DNA of 64,000 nt, taken from assembly GCA_031841125.1 (NCBI GenBank), contig CM063114.1, positions 5,208,001 through 5,272,000 of the forward strand, read 5' to 3'. The position numbers were made by a program, and so were the translations under genes. A model generated the notes under the pieces. It ran no database searches. It was not told the origin of the DNA and worked only from the letters and a program-made list of their open reading frames with translations. The stretch comes from Acanthococcus lagerstroemiae (lineage: Eukaryota; Arthropoda; Insecta; Hemiptera; Eriococcidae). This document shows positions 24,100 through 34,903 of this stretch, one piece after another (the stretch's first letter is position 1; each line of letters starts with the position of its first letter).

Positions 24100-25690
24100 G
24101 GAATGATGGAACCGTAAAACTTTGTAAAGACCAGAGAGTGTAAGAAGTACTCATGGTGGAAGAGGGAGCTCCTGAAGGGGGAAAACTACGGGGGGGGCGG
24201 GGCGTGAGGAATAAAGGTCCCGGGGGGGGGGATGGTGAGTAAGAGGGTTTTGGGGAGAAGGAAGTCCTTGGTGAGGAGGGGGCCGAGAAGGCGAATGAAG
24301 GCCAAAGGCGCGGGGAAGGTTTCAGCCCGGGGGGGTGTCTTGGGTGAAGGGTTTTCGTGGGGGGGGTGGTCATGGTGGTAACTCCTGGGTTTGGGGAAAC
24401 CCGGGGACCCCGAGGGGATTGAGGGGAGGCTGTAGGGGGGAGGAGCCGCGAAAAGGAATGAAGGTGTAGGAGGGACTAAAGGGCCCCCATTGGGGGGGGA
24501 GTAGAGACGCGGGTTTCCCACCCCGTGTAGAAATACGATCTCAAAACCCAATATTTTTCAGAAAATTTTTGGGTACGAATTGTGATTGATTTTTAACCGC
24601 TTAGTCAATCTCAATTCCCCTAGCTAAATAATGCCCTAATAATTTTTTTGTCCCTTATTTCGGTTATTTAGAAAGGGTTGAGTATACCCCGCCCCACAAT
24701 TGCCATTTTTCCAAGGAGCCCACCCCTAGGGGGTGGTTCATGGGGAGGGAGCCCAGAATGGGGATGAGAAATGGGGATGGATCCATGGAGGGCGTGGGCC
24801 CCAGGAGGGGAAAAAAAGCTTTTTTGTGTGGGGTAATTGTGAGACGGGTCTGTGGAAGGAGGAATCCGATGAAAAAGGGACCGGGAAGGATAAAAAGCAA
24901 TGGTGCGAGAGGGCTGTTGGCGGGGTCTGAAGGGAAGGGTGTCAGTGTAGGAGCTCCTGAGTGGAGGACTAGGGATCTTCGAGGAGTTGGAAAAGGATGG
25001 CCCCAGGGAGAAGCAGGGGAAAGGAAGGCTGTAGCGAGGATTAAGACCACAATTGGGGGGGTAGTGATGGGTAAGAGGTCTTGGGGAGGGTGTGTTAACG
25101 TGAACAGAAATGAAGGCAAGTGTGTGGAAGTGGTTCGGGGGGACGTGGTCCTAATGGAGGAGGCACCTTGGGGTGGAAGGGAGATCAGGGGGATGAAGAG
25201 GGGTGACAGTGTGGGAGAAGCTGTGGACCGGAAGGTCATGTGAAGAGATTAAGGTCCAGGTGTTGGAGGTCGGGTTTTGGGAGTCGATGATTGTAAGGTG
25301 AGGAGGAAGTCCAAGGAGGGGCCTACCCAAGTGCAGAAGGAAAGGGTTCGCAGGAAAGGGGGTACTGCGGAGGTAAAAGACAATAGGGTGGGGATTGAAG
25401 CCTCTGTAGGAGATTATGGCCGTTGTGGGGGAGGAGTTTGTGGCTGAGGAGGGCTGCGACTGTTGGAATGGACCGTGGAGGCGGAGAGCGACCGTGTTGA
25501 ACGAGGGGGTCGTGATGGAGGAGGAGGCTCGTGATGAAGAAAGGGTGGAAGGGGGTCATGGTGGAAGATTGAGGACCGCTGATAGAGCAAAAAAAGCGCA
25601 AAGCTTACCTCAACTCAGGAACAAAATTTAAACCAAACACCGAGGGCTGTGGTGGTCGGACGAAGTGCGAAGCGGCCAGGGGCAAAGCCC
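24100..25690. repeat. GA-rich block with internal long repeats (unit A)
   Basis: The plus strand is strongly G-rich. Segments like 'GGAGCTCCTGA ... GAGGACTAGGGATCTTCGAG ... GTAAGAGGTCTTGG ... GAAGTCC' recur about every 350-450 bases, suggesting three or four decayed long tandem units. The Pro/Ser-rich minus-strand frames at 24095-25239 come from this composition. The block ends with a small hairpin CAGGGGCAAAGCCCCCTG at about 25677-25694. Compared with unit B, many isolated T or A bases between G runs are missing or changed to G. Confidence 0.65.
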
Positions 25691-25934
25691 CCTGTTGAAA
25701 AAAACCTGTAATATATTTTAAAAAATCGGCGTTTTGGCTTTTTGGTCAATGAAGGGAAGAAAGACAATGCTGTAAAAAAAGAAGCTACCGGGATTGCTAG
25801 CTCTGTTTTTCTTTGAACCCCAATGACTTCTCCAGCGCTGAAAAAGCATAGTCAGGATCCATAATATGCACTAACGCTTTTCTTATACCAGTTCTTCATC
25901 AGCATGTTAGCTGTGGTAAGGACCAAGGTTGTGA

Positions 25935-26030
25935 TTTTGGTAAGATTTCAGATTATCCCCTCTTAATTAGGCGAATGACCAGGAAAGGCAGGTGGATAAA
26001 TTCGAGGCGGATGATCGGGAGTCTACTGTA
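25935..26030. mobile_element. Tigger/pogo-like terminal sequence (unit A)
   Basis: The reverse complement of 26001-26028 reads CAGTAGACTCCCGATCATCC followed by GCCTCGAATTTATCC. This is the style of Tigger/pogo ends (CAGTAGACTCTCGATTATCCG in related elements, recalled from general knowledge). It is followed by TA (26029-26030), the expected target base pair. Only one end was recognised. Confidence 0.5.
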
Positions 26031-26673
26031 ATATCTTCTTTTTATCTGAGAAAGAGATGCACTTTTCCAGCTTAGGGAATGAGAGATGACAGAGAAGGGG
26101 TGAGATGATAGGGCAATATATGAATTTTTCATAATAATATGCTGGGCTAACTGTGCTCCGGGAAATGGTTCTGGAGTTTCTATACACTGTTTTCTAGAGG
26201 ATTTGGGGGTTTTTGTGTGTATGGGAGGGGAGGGGAGGTTTGAAAATGTCTAGCACTATCGCTACTTTGGCGGCTCAATCTCTTCGTCATTCTTGTTCGT
26301 TATTTCGATCCTCTTCTCAGTGCTGCATATCTTGCTTTATTCATTTGTCTGTTTATCTGACTCTGTATGTATCCGACCATCTGTATGTCTACCTGTCGGC
26401 ATATCTGCCGAGCCCTTTCCAGTCTTATGCTTGCTGACTGCCAATCTTGCTTAAATTTTCGATGCCTACGTTTTTTTGATTGGAAAGGTAGGTTCTTGAT
26501 ACGATGTAGGAAGATGGTAATGAACTACTGTAGCGTATCGAGGTTTGTTTTCAAAAGCAAACCATCACCGGCAAAATGCCTCCGTTTCTCATCGACCTAA
26601 CCCATGGACCCCAAAAGTACAAGTCTCATATATTATCCCAGTCTGACTTACCTATAATTTCTGACCCAAACTA

Positions 26674-26831
26674 AGCTAAACATGCTAGTAGGTATTAAGC
26701 CCTTTTCTTTCTAATGGCCGATATTAAGGCTTAAAATAACAGTGGGTTGCCAAATTTAAAGCCTTAATGCCGACCATTGGAAAGAAGAGTGCTTACTATT
26801 GACCTAGTGCTTAATACTGGTATGTTTACCT
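26674..26831. mobile_element. Tc1/mariner-like MITE, TA-flanked (unit A)
   Basis: 158 bp, flanked by TA on both sides. The left end AGCTAAACATGCTAGTAGG and right end CTGGTATGTTTACCT are imperfect inverted repeats related to the copy at 10237-10402. The interior has a second inverted pair (GGCCGATATTAAGGCTT / AAGCCTTAATGCCGACC). Confidence 0.65.
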
Positions 26832-27199
26832 TATTCTTTTTTTTTGATTATCGAGCCATGGGGCTACACCTCGGGCTTTACTACTGAAAAACTACTAAAC
26901 TGAGTATTTTGTTGCTGAACTGAGTAGAATTTCCGATAATCTGAGTAGTATAACCAGAATCTACTTGTTTATCTGCAAAATCTTTGGATTGGTTGCCGCT
27001 ACAGCAAAACGGGTTGACACTTTCGTAAGAGATCATTTCGCTCTCAAAATTTCAAACCGTTTTCCTCTAGCTATCCGGGGTCCAGCGATTTTCGCGGTTA
27101 AAGAGCGAACTTCTTTGCACGCACGCACGCTATTTGCTCCTTGGGTTGTGTGGTGAATTGTTTAGAAAGGTCAAATATGTGCATTAGGAACTAAAGAAG

Positions 27200-27472
27200 G
27201 GAAGAGAGGCGCTTGGGATGGTCAAGAAAGATATAGAGAGGTTGAGTTGAGCTCTGACGTGTTGAGTGGCGGGACAAGAAACAGAAATGTGATGGATTGT
27301 AAGTAGATCTTCTTAATGACCAAAAGAACAGTTTGGAGGTACAAGGCTGCAGAGAAGGTTGTGGGAGTGCTAGGTATATGACCTATTCGAAGACAGGTCA
27401 GGATAATTTCTTGGTATCTGGGAATTTCTGTGGTTTGGTGAGAGGGGGTTACGGTGGAGTGGAAAGACAAAA
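27200..27472 (-). mobile_element. LINE RNase H tail scrap (unit B)
   Basis: Copy of the 22590-22866 fragment with the same degraded minus-strand 'ILTCLRIGH' segment. It predates the tandem duplication. Confidence 0.6.
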
Positions 27473-28699
27473 AATGATTTGAATTCGATTTACAATGGAG
27501 ACTCATTAAAAGACGCTGTAGCGACAGCACACCTTCTGGCTATGTCACCAGATATAGGTAGAGGAAAACCTAGAGCTTACTTGTTATTCCACGCGCACAC
27601 ATGGTTATTTTTGGTTTACGAATGTAGGTATGTAATGGATGACGGTATCCGAGCTCTGTATTATTTAGAAATTACATCAGGCGTCAGCGCAGCACCTCGA
27701 CGCATTGACAGCCGGCTGAGAAGCACCGGGAGGGCGAGGGTGAATAAAATCATAACGATAGCTGCCGGCGTATAAACAAAGGTCCGAGCGTCTTGTCAGT
27801 AAACAGTGGAAATCTCATTTAGGACCTTTCGGTGGTGTAAATGCGGATCGGGGGAACCCGGAATGGGGTAACGTAGGATGCTGGTAATTCTGCGCCGTGT
27901 TCGGGTAAATATAACTGTTAAAATTACGTGCTACAACAATAACAATATTGCCTCCGATGATAGATGCGCCAGCCGGAGGCTCGGGATACAGTTATGGCCG
28001 GTTATGAGCTTAATTTAGCGAGCAATGGGGCGCCACAGTCAAAAGTGCGAACCCTGTTTATGGCAAAAACGTACAGTAAATCGGTTTTACCGCAAGAAAT
28101 ACCATTGTTAGGCTTCCCGGAGATCGGCGGTAATATCACGCGAGCACCTGCACTGGAAATTTCAATTCTCATTTTAGGATACGCGGGTGCGACGGCGAAT
28201 TCCGAATCGACTTTATTCCTTTTTAGAAAATCTCTATCTAAAACGAGCGGACGAATTATTACTTTTTTTTTTTTTTTTTTTTTTAATGTTCACAATACTG
28301 CGATTCGAACGTGTTCGAATATAACCGATTTCGGTGAAGCTTTTAATCTTCTTTCACTCGATAGTTTCTGTATCCTGACGGGGCTTCTTGGTACGTAAAA
28401 TTCGAAATTTATAAAGACGCGTTTGTGATACGGGCATCGGTTATGAAATAGCGCCGCCGAGTCAAAACTGGTGGAACTAATGCGTGATAGTCGAAAATTC
28501 TAAATATTGATCCTCATGAATGATTTTCACGTTCCGTTCGCGTCCGTGTCAAAAGTGAGAATTTTGAAATTGTCTCGATACCAATCTCATGCGTTATAAC
28601 AGTTGGGGGGGGGGTGAAGAAGCATTTATAGATCTCTTGTAGGGAAAAGATATTTAACCGCGAAAAATAAATAATTAAATTAATTTATAATTTACTGGA

Positions 28700-30405
28700 A
28701 TGATGGAACCGTAAAACTTTGTAAAGACCAGAGAGTGTAAGAAGTACTCATGGTGGAAGAGGGAGCTCCTGAAGGGGAGGAAAACTACGGTGGTGGCGGG
28801 GACTGTAGAGGGAGATAAAGGTCCCGGGTGGGGGGATGGTGAGTAAGAGGTTCTGGTGGAGAAGGAAGTCCTTGGTGAGAGAGGCGGCCGAGAAGGCGAA
28901 TGAAGGCCATGGCGCGGAAGGTTCTAGCCAGGGGAGGGGGTCTTGAGGTGAAGGGTTCTCGTGGGGGAGGGGTGGTCATGGTGGTGGAAGCTCCTGGTTG
29001 GAGGACCAGGGGATCCTCGAGGTGATTGAGCGAGGAGGCTGTAGGGTGATGGAGCCGCGAAAGGGAATGAAGGCTGTAGAGAGGGACTAAGGCCGCCATT
29101 GGGGAGGGAGTAGAGACTGCGGGTTGCCTACCCTGTGTAGAAATACGATCTCAAAACCCAGATATTATTCAGTAATTATTGGCTACTGAATTGTGATTGA
29201 TTTATCTATCCGCTTAGTCAATCTCGAAATTATGTTGACGTTGAATGTAAATTTATGGAAGCTCCATTCAGTACAGTTTTCTCCTAGCTAAATAATGCCA
29301 TAATAATTTTTCGTCCTTATTTCGAGTTATTTAGAAGATGGGTTGAGTATACCCTGCCCCACTAATTGCTCATTTCTCCAAGGGTAGCCTACCCCTAGGA
29401 GGTGGTTCATGGTGGAGGGAGCTCCAGAATGGGGATGAGAAATGGGGATGAGATCCATGGAGGGGCGTGGCCTCAGGAGGGGAATAAAAGCTTTATGTGG
29501 TGGGGGTAATTGTGAGTAAGAGGTCCTGGTGGAGGAGGAAGTCCTGATGAAAGAGGGACCGGGGAAGGATATGAAAGCAATGGTGCGAGAGGGGCTGTTG
29601 GCGGGGGTCTGAAGGGGAAGGGTGGTCATGTGGTAGGAGCTCCTGAGTGGAGGACTAGGGGATCTTCGAGGGAGTTGGGACGAGGATGCCGCAGAGGAGA
29701 AGCAGGGGAAAGGGAAGGCTGTAGCGAGGGATTAAGACCACAATTGGGGAGGGCGTAGTGATGGGTGAAGAGGTCTTGGTGAGGGTGTGGTACGTGAACA
29801 GAAATGAAGGCCATAGTGGTGTGGAAGTGGTCGGGGGGACGTGGTCCTAATGGAGGAGGGCACTTGGGGTGGAAGAGGGAGATCAGGGGGATGAACGGAG
29901 GGTGACATGTGTGGGAGAAGCTGTGGACGTAGAAGGTCATGTGAAGAGATTAAGGTCCAGGTGTTGGAGGTCGGTTGTGGTAGTCGATGATTGTAGAGGT
30001 GAGGAGGAAGTCCAAGGGAGAGGGCCTACCCAGATGTGCAGAAGGAAAGGGTTCGCAGGATGGGGATACTGCGGAGGTAAAAGACAATAGGGTGGGGATT
30101 GAAGCCTCTGGTAGGAGATTATGGCCGTTGTGGGGGGAGGAGTTTGTGGCTGAGGAGGGCTGCGACTGTTGGAATGTGACCGTGGAGGCGGAGAGCGACC
30201 GTGTTGAACGAGGGGGTCGTGATGGAGGAGGAGGCTCGTGATGAAGAAAGGATGGAAGGGGGTTCATGGTGGAAGATTGAGGACCGCTGATAGAGCAAAA
30301 GAAGCGCAAAGCTTACCTCAACTCAGGAACAAAAGTTTTAAACCAAACACCGAGGACTGTGGTGGTCGGACGAGGTGCGAAGCGGCCAGGGGGCAAAGCC
30401 CCCTG
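28700..30405. repeat. GA-rich block with internal long repeats (unit B)
   Basis: Counterpart of 24100-25690, with a more varied sequence: isolated T and A bases interrupt the G runs. It is interrupted at 29129-29350 by a dispersed AT-rich repeat also seen at 36320-36545. The terminal hairpin CAGGGGGCAAAGCCCCCTG at 30387-30405 is a perfect stem here. Confidence 0.65.
29129..29350 (+). repeat. Dispersed about 220-bp AT-rich repeat, copy in unit B
   Basis: AGAAATACGATCTCAAAACC ... GTGATTGATTTATC ... CCGCTTAGTCAATCTCG ... TTATTTCGAGTTATTTAGAA matches 36320-36545 on the opposite strand. Unit A has a shortened, altered version near 24527-24680. Confidence 0.7.
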
Positions 30406-30644
30406 TTGAAAAAAACCTGTAATATATTTTAAAAAATCGGCGTTTTGGCTTTTTTGGTCAATGAAGGGAAGAAAGACAATGCTGTAAAAAAAGAAGCTAC
30501 CAGGGATTGCTAGCTCTGTTGTTCTTTGAACCCCAATGACTTCTCCAGCGCTGAAAAAGCATAGTCAGGATCCATAATATGCACTAACGCTTTTCTTATA
30601 CCAGTTCTTCATCAGCATGATTAGCTGTGGTAAGGACCAAGGTT

Positions 30645-30744
30645 GTGATTTTGGTAAGATTTCAGATTATCCGCTCTTAATTAGGCGAATGACCAGGAAA
30701 GGCAGGTGGATAAATTCGAGGCGGATGATCGGGAGTCTACTGTA
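30645..30744. mobile_element. Tigger/pogo-like terminal sequence (unit B)
   Basis: Same sequence as 25935-26030. The end CAGTAGACTCCCGATCATCC (reverse complement) stops at 30742 and is followed by TA. Confidence 0.5.
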
Positions 30745-31389
30745 ATATCTTTTTTTTATCTGAGAAAGAGATGCACTTTTCCAGCTTTAGGTAATGAGAG
30801 ATGACAGAGAAGGGATGAGATGATAGGAGCAATATATGAATTTTTCATAAATAATATGCTGGGCTAACTGTGCTCCGGGAAATGGTTCTGGAGTTTCTAT
30901 ACACTGTTTTCTAGAGGATTGGAGGTTTTTGTGTGTATGGGAGGGGAGGGGAGGTAGAAAATGTCTAGCACTATCGCTACTTTGGCGGCTCAATCTCTTC
31001 GTCTATTCTTGTTCGTTATTTCGATCCTCTTCTCAGTGCTGCATATCTTGCTTTATTCAGTTTGTCTGTTTATCTGACTCTGTATGTATCCGACCATCTG
31101 TATGTCTACCTGTCGGCATATCTGCCGAGCCATTTCCAGTCTTATGCTTGCTGACTGCCAATCTTGCTTAAATCTCGATGCCTACGTTTTTTTGATTGGA
31201 AAGGTAGGTTCTTGATACGATGTAGGAAGATGGTAATGAACTACTGTAGCGTATCGAGGTTTGTTTTCAAAAGCAAACCATCACCGGCAAAATGCCTCCG
31301 TTTCTCATCGACCTAAACCCATGGACCCAAACGTACAAGTCTCATATATTATCCCAGTCTGACTTACCTATAATTTCTGACCCAAACTA

Positions 31390-31543
31390 AGCTAAACATG
31401 CTAGTAGGTATTAAGCCCTTTTCTTTCTAATGGCCGATATTAAGGCTTAAAATAACAGTGTTGCCAATTAAAGCCTTAATGCCGACCATTGGAAAGAAGA
31501 GTGCTTACTATTGACCTAGTGCTTAATACTGGTATGTTTACCT
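31390..31543. mobile_element. Tc1/mariner-like MITE, TA-flanked (unit B)
   Basis: Copy of 26674-26831 carried along by the duplication, with a few bases missing in the centre (AGTGTTGCCAATTAAAG). Confidence 0.65.
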
Positions 31544-31599
31544 TATTCTTTTTTTGTGATTATCGAGCCATGGAGCTACACTCTCGGGCTATGAGCTCG

Positions 31600-32310
31600 A
31601 GAAAGGTTAATGTCTATATGTTGCAGAGGTATCCAGCAGCAGAAAGGTAGGTGAGGGTGTTGTTTATGTGCTCGTGGGAGTTGGAGAAGGCCAAAATTCG
31701 ACCATGGGGGACGTGGTGAGAGTTACGAAGGCGAGTGAGGGAGGGGCATGAGAAGAGGTGGTCCACAGTGAGAGGATCTTCATCTTCACAGTGTGAGCAG
31801 TTATAGGGATACAGGTTAGTGAGAAGATACGTATGTGTGAGGCGTGTATGTCCGATCCTTACACGGGTGATGATAACTTCCTCGCGGTGTGAGGAACGTT
31901 GGGACGTTGACCAGGGGACAGGTGTAAGCTTGATTTTTGCGAGTTTGTTGTGCCGAGAGGCTTGCTGTCGCCACTCTTTGAACCACTTACGCAAAATGGT
32001 CATGGCGGAAGTGAGATCTGTTGAGATAGGGAGTTGACGAGTGATATATGGGAGCTGTGTAGCTTGTTGTGCTTCGATCAACTGCTTCATTTCCTGGGAT
32101 ACCAATGTGGCTTGGGATCCAGATGAGTGAGATTCTCTTGGTAGTGAAGGAAATGAGATGGAGAATGAGATGGATGCGTTGGATGAGAGCGTGCATTGAA
32201 AGGCGATCGGAAATAGACCTTAGGGAGGAAAGAGAACTTGAGAGGACCGGTTAGTGGGTGAGGGCGGGTGGGTCTTCTTCGAGCGAGGAGATCGTGACTA
32301 TGCACTGTAG
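31600..32310 (-). mobile_element. LINE RNase H and C-terminal fragment
   Basis: In two minus-strand frames. The first (about 32000-32196) has the RNase H core 'ISLIWIPSHIGIPGNEAVDR'. After a frameshift, the second (31614-32105) has 'REEVIITRVRIGHTRLTHTYLL', then a Cys/His cluster ('CSHCEDEDPLTVDHLFSCPSL'; C-x2-C ... H-x4-C). These are typical of the C-terminus of Jockey/I/R1-group LINE polyproteins. Homology to the element fades upstream of about 32310, so it is 5'-truncated. The 3' end lies next to the right breakpoint of the unit B duplication. Confidence 0.85.
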
Positions 32311-33499
32311 AATAGCACTGAACTTGATTTTTCGTAAACAGACTGTTCATTTTGAGCACCTCCCCCATTTCCAAATATTTTATGTGTAAATTCAAATCCC
32401 TGGAGCACGAGTCGTATCGCCCAGCTCATCTTCAAAAAAACATGATCGTCCGCGTACTCAGAAGTTCTGCAAAAATCGGCAGAATTTTGCTGATGATTGA
32501 GGCGGTTTTTTTTTACGTTATCGTTAGCTTTTACTATCGGCAATAAAAAGGTTAAACCATCGTATTTTTTTATAACGACATCGAATTGTTCTTCAAATTT
32601 TTTAAAACAAACTTATATGTATACCGAGGCGTGTACGTGATTTGGCTGCGAAATGCGGGGCGCGATTCGAAAAAGTGGTAATGGGTGACGGAGAGTCTTA
32701 TTGAGCACGTAGGATGCTTTTTAATTCCCTGTTGCTCGCGAATTCTTTCTACCCGAGCCTCATTTTTTTTTCTCTTTGCTGTGATTTTTAATGTAACCTG
32801 AAATAGAACAGAAGGAGAAAAAATAGAAATAGACTCCAAATGAAAGAACCTTTTGAATGTCAGTTACTGGTTGTATAGACCAAGTAATTCTTTTTTCGGC
32901 CGTGTGAACTGGAACACGTAAAAAAATATTCGGTTATTCGCGTTGCGGTACTAAGTATTCGTTTGGTTGTGAAAAAATTTAATTTATTTTTTCTTTCTTC
33001 TCCGAAAACCGAAATTAATTAAAATCGCGATGTTGTTGTGGCACCGTCTCATGCAGTGTTCCGTTGCTAGTTGCTAAATGTAACATCCTCGGGAGCGTAT
33101 AACCGAGACTGTGATCATGTATGAATTTGGATTATTTGCTTGTTGATCAACCTGGGGCGAGTTCACCTTCACGACTCGATAACGTCTCCGACGCTTATAG
33201 CTTTAGTAGCAGGGGAAGTTTTCTGAGAATACATAGATCCAACAAGTTAGAGTGATGTTGCTAGCTTTTAGGAGTTCAACTTCTATTTTTACCTAATTTC
33301 TTAAAATCAGCGATTAGACGTAACTACTCGAGTAGAAAGTGGAGTGTGTCTGAAATGTGGCTTGAGGCGGTTTTGTGTCTCAATGTGGAGCCTCCGTTGT
33401 TTGCCACAATTTGGACCGTGAGGCCGATTTGTGTCCAAAATCGGAGACATAAATGAGCCTCACCGTCAATCGGGATACAGACATCATCTACATTTAGCA
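32311..33499. other. Unassigned DNA
   Basis: No gene or repeat family recognised. The small minus-strand frames (32298-32543, 32570-32839) lack motifs. At 33355-33475 a short GAGGC/GTGTCC-type internal repetition is visible. Confidence 0.45.
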
Positions 33500-33633
33500 C
33501 CCATGTTCAGATAATCAAGAGAAATTCGGATAAATCGTGAAGTTTGGATAATTGAGAGTTGAATTTTCAGTTCGTATAATTTAGGTATTGAGAGTTTCGG
33601 ACAATTGAGGTTCGGATAATCGAGAGTCTACGG
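33500..33633. mobile_element. Tigger/pogo-like end with repeated TTCGGATAAT motifs
   Basis: TTCGGATAA(T/A)(C/T)GAGAG recurs about five times and ends in GGATAATCGAGAGTCTACGG, close to the reverse complement of a Tigger-type terminus. It resembles the ends at 26028 and 30742. Only one terminus is recognised. Confidence 0.45.
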
Positions 33634-33639
33634 ATTATA

Positions 33640-34240
33640 GAAGTGATTATCAAATCGAAAGACTGAACTAAACCAAAATAATTACCTAACTGACACAAAA
33701 TCAGCCGATTAATCGATCAGTAATCAAGGTAGTCAAAAACTGGTTGATTAAAAGTAATCCATTCATCAGAAATAATATAATAAAGTTATAAAATCATAAT
33801 AGATAAACTACAATGTTCATCATTAATCAATTAACTGAAGCTATTAAAAAATAGTCGAATAAAATTAATCGATTAATCAGAATAAGTTGATAACCTGAAA
33901 AAATTATTTGAAGAAAGGCAGAATAATTGATCGATTCAGAATTGTTAATGCCATCAGTTAATCAAACGGATCACAATTAATTGATTGTCTACGAATAACT
34001 ATAAGCAGCCAAGTCAGTTAAAAATAATTAAAATTCATCAATAAATTAAAAATAATCAAAGTTAATCATTAATCTTGAAATAGACAGTTAAAAGTATTCT
34101 AATTGTCACTTAATCAAATTATCTGATTGGTTTCAGATAATGAAAATGGTCAACTACTGTTTAAAAATAACTTTAATATTCAGAATAGTTTAATATTCGA
34201 GACCAAAAAATTAATCGATTCATACGTAGAAGATGATCAA
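33640..34240. repeat. AT-rich TTAATCGATTAATCAG-type array
   Basis: ATCGATTAATCAG, AATTAATTGATT and related self-complementary words repeat with decay. Similar arrays lie downstream of the other minus-strand GT92 copies (39120-39193, 39729-39840, 40730-40900, 44590-44780), so the array belongs to the ancestral gene-plus-flank unit. Confidence 0.6.
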
Positions 34241-34421
34241 AACTATTCTTTCGTTAAAAAAATTAAAAAAAGAAAAAGGTTAAAAGATAATTCTAAATAG
34301 GTATTGATTATGGGTTGAATACTCGGCATGCCTTGAAAAAATTTGAAGTATAAATTTTCAAAGAGTCTGCAAAGTGAAAGATGAGGAACTAATTTCCATG
34401 GGGAGGAGGTACATTTCTGAA

Positions 34422-34745
34422 TCAAGTACAGAACTCAGAACTCCTGAAAGCATCCGGATATGGCGCGCATGTTGGGTTCATATTGTATTCGCTTCTGTTG
34501 AAGTTAGGGTCCAAGTAGGCAGATGGCAAATTCGAGATTTCCTCCAGCGCATCTATTGGCGTGATGAAGAGTCGCTGACTCTTGATTCGTGGCTTCGCGG
34601 TGTACCATTCCAGAGGAATTGATCCCGTCGGTGTACTCCGCTTGTTGCTAGAAACGATGAATACAATCATGGAGGAAACTGCTATTCCGAGAGCTGACAG
34701 ACAAATAAGAAATATGTAGTGACGTTTGACATACCTTGAAACCAT
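34422..34745 (-). pseudogene. GT92 glycosyltransferase relic (N-terminal part only)
   Basis: The frame encodes 107 residues. The first ~100 align well with the N-termini of the 505-residue genes at 41614-43131 and 45487-47004: cytosolic tail 'VSRYVKRH', membrane anchor (about residues 10-30), 'SIPLEWYTAKPRI', 'NLPSAYLDPNFNRSEYNMN', 'CAPYPDAF'. After that it stops within a few unrelated residues (SSEFCT). The adjoining sequence (34320-34440) matches the 3' flank of the intact copies (GAACTAATTTCCATGGGGAG; GAATCAAGTACAGAACTCAG). An internal deletion of about 1.3 kb therefore fused codon ~100 to the 3' flank, removing the whole catalytic domain. A short membrane peptide could still be made; I infer a pseudogene. 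Confidence 0.85.
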
Positions 34746-34883
34746 GATCGGTGATAATTGTGTGAAATAATATGAAGCTTACTGCCCACGAGCCGCGACT
34801 CAATTGATGACTGTGCCGAGCAGGTTAAACTGTGTGGGATTCACTAAATGGCTATAGAATTGTTCGGTGATCTATTTTTGTGA

Positions 34884-34903
34884 AAACGGTTATCATTTAT
34901 AGG
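34884..34903 (-). promoter_or_regulatory. TATA/GATA-like box of the GT92 relic
   Basis: On the gene strand it reads CTATAAATGATAACCGT, corresponding to the TATA plus TGATAACCG block upstream of the two intact minus-strand genes. It lies about 140-160 bases before the ATG. Confidence 0.5.

Larger units (their letters stand above)
22273..26877 (+). repeat. Tandem segmental duplication, unit A (4.6 kb)
   Basis: This unit and the next one (26878-31590) are direct copies. Unit A starts at TTACTACTGAAAAACTAC and ends at CTACACCTCGGGCT, where unit B begins with the same TTACTACTG sequence. Apart from 24150-25350 the copies differ by only scattered bases and small indels. Contents in order: a unique-looking stretch with a LINE scrap, poly-T, a GA-rich block, a Tigger-like end and a TA-flanked MITE. 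The paired frames at 22877-23173 and 23362-23682 recur in unit B, but that only reflects the duplication. Confidence 0.9.
26878..31590 (+). repeat. Tandem segmental duplication, unit B (4.7 kb)
   Basis: Direct copy of unit A, about 110 bases longer. It keeps a ~55-base stretch at about 29227-29282 (GAAATTATGTTGACGTTGAA onward) that unit A lacks. The same stretch occurs in a dispersed relative at 36320-36545, so unit B has the older state there. At the right end CTCGGGCT is followed by new sequence (ATGAGCTCGAG), marking the breakpoint. Confidence 0.9.

Noticed and set aside
24095..25243. Pro/Ser-rich minus-strand and Gly/Arg-rich plus-strand frames of 92-191 codons
   Set aside because: They follow from the strand-asymmetric GA-rich repeat. 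They are not kept in frame between duplication units A and B, and show no domain.
26020..30745. CRISPR-like interpretation of repeated blocks in the duplicated region
   Set aside because: The repeats are two long direct copies, not short regular repeats with unique spacers, and the DNA is eukaryotic in character.
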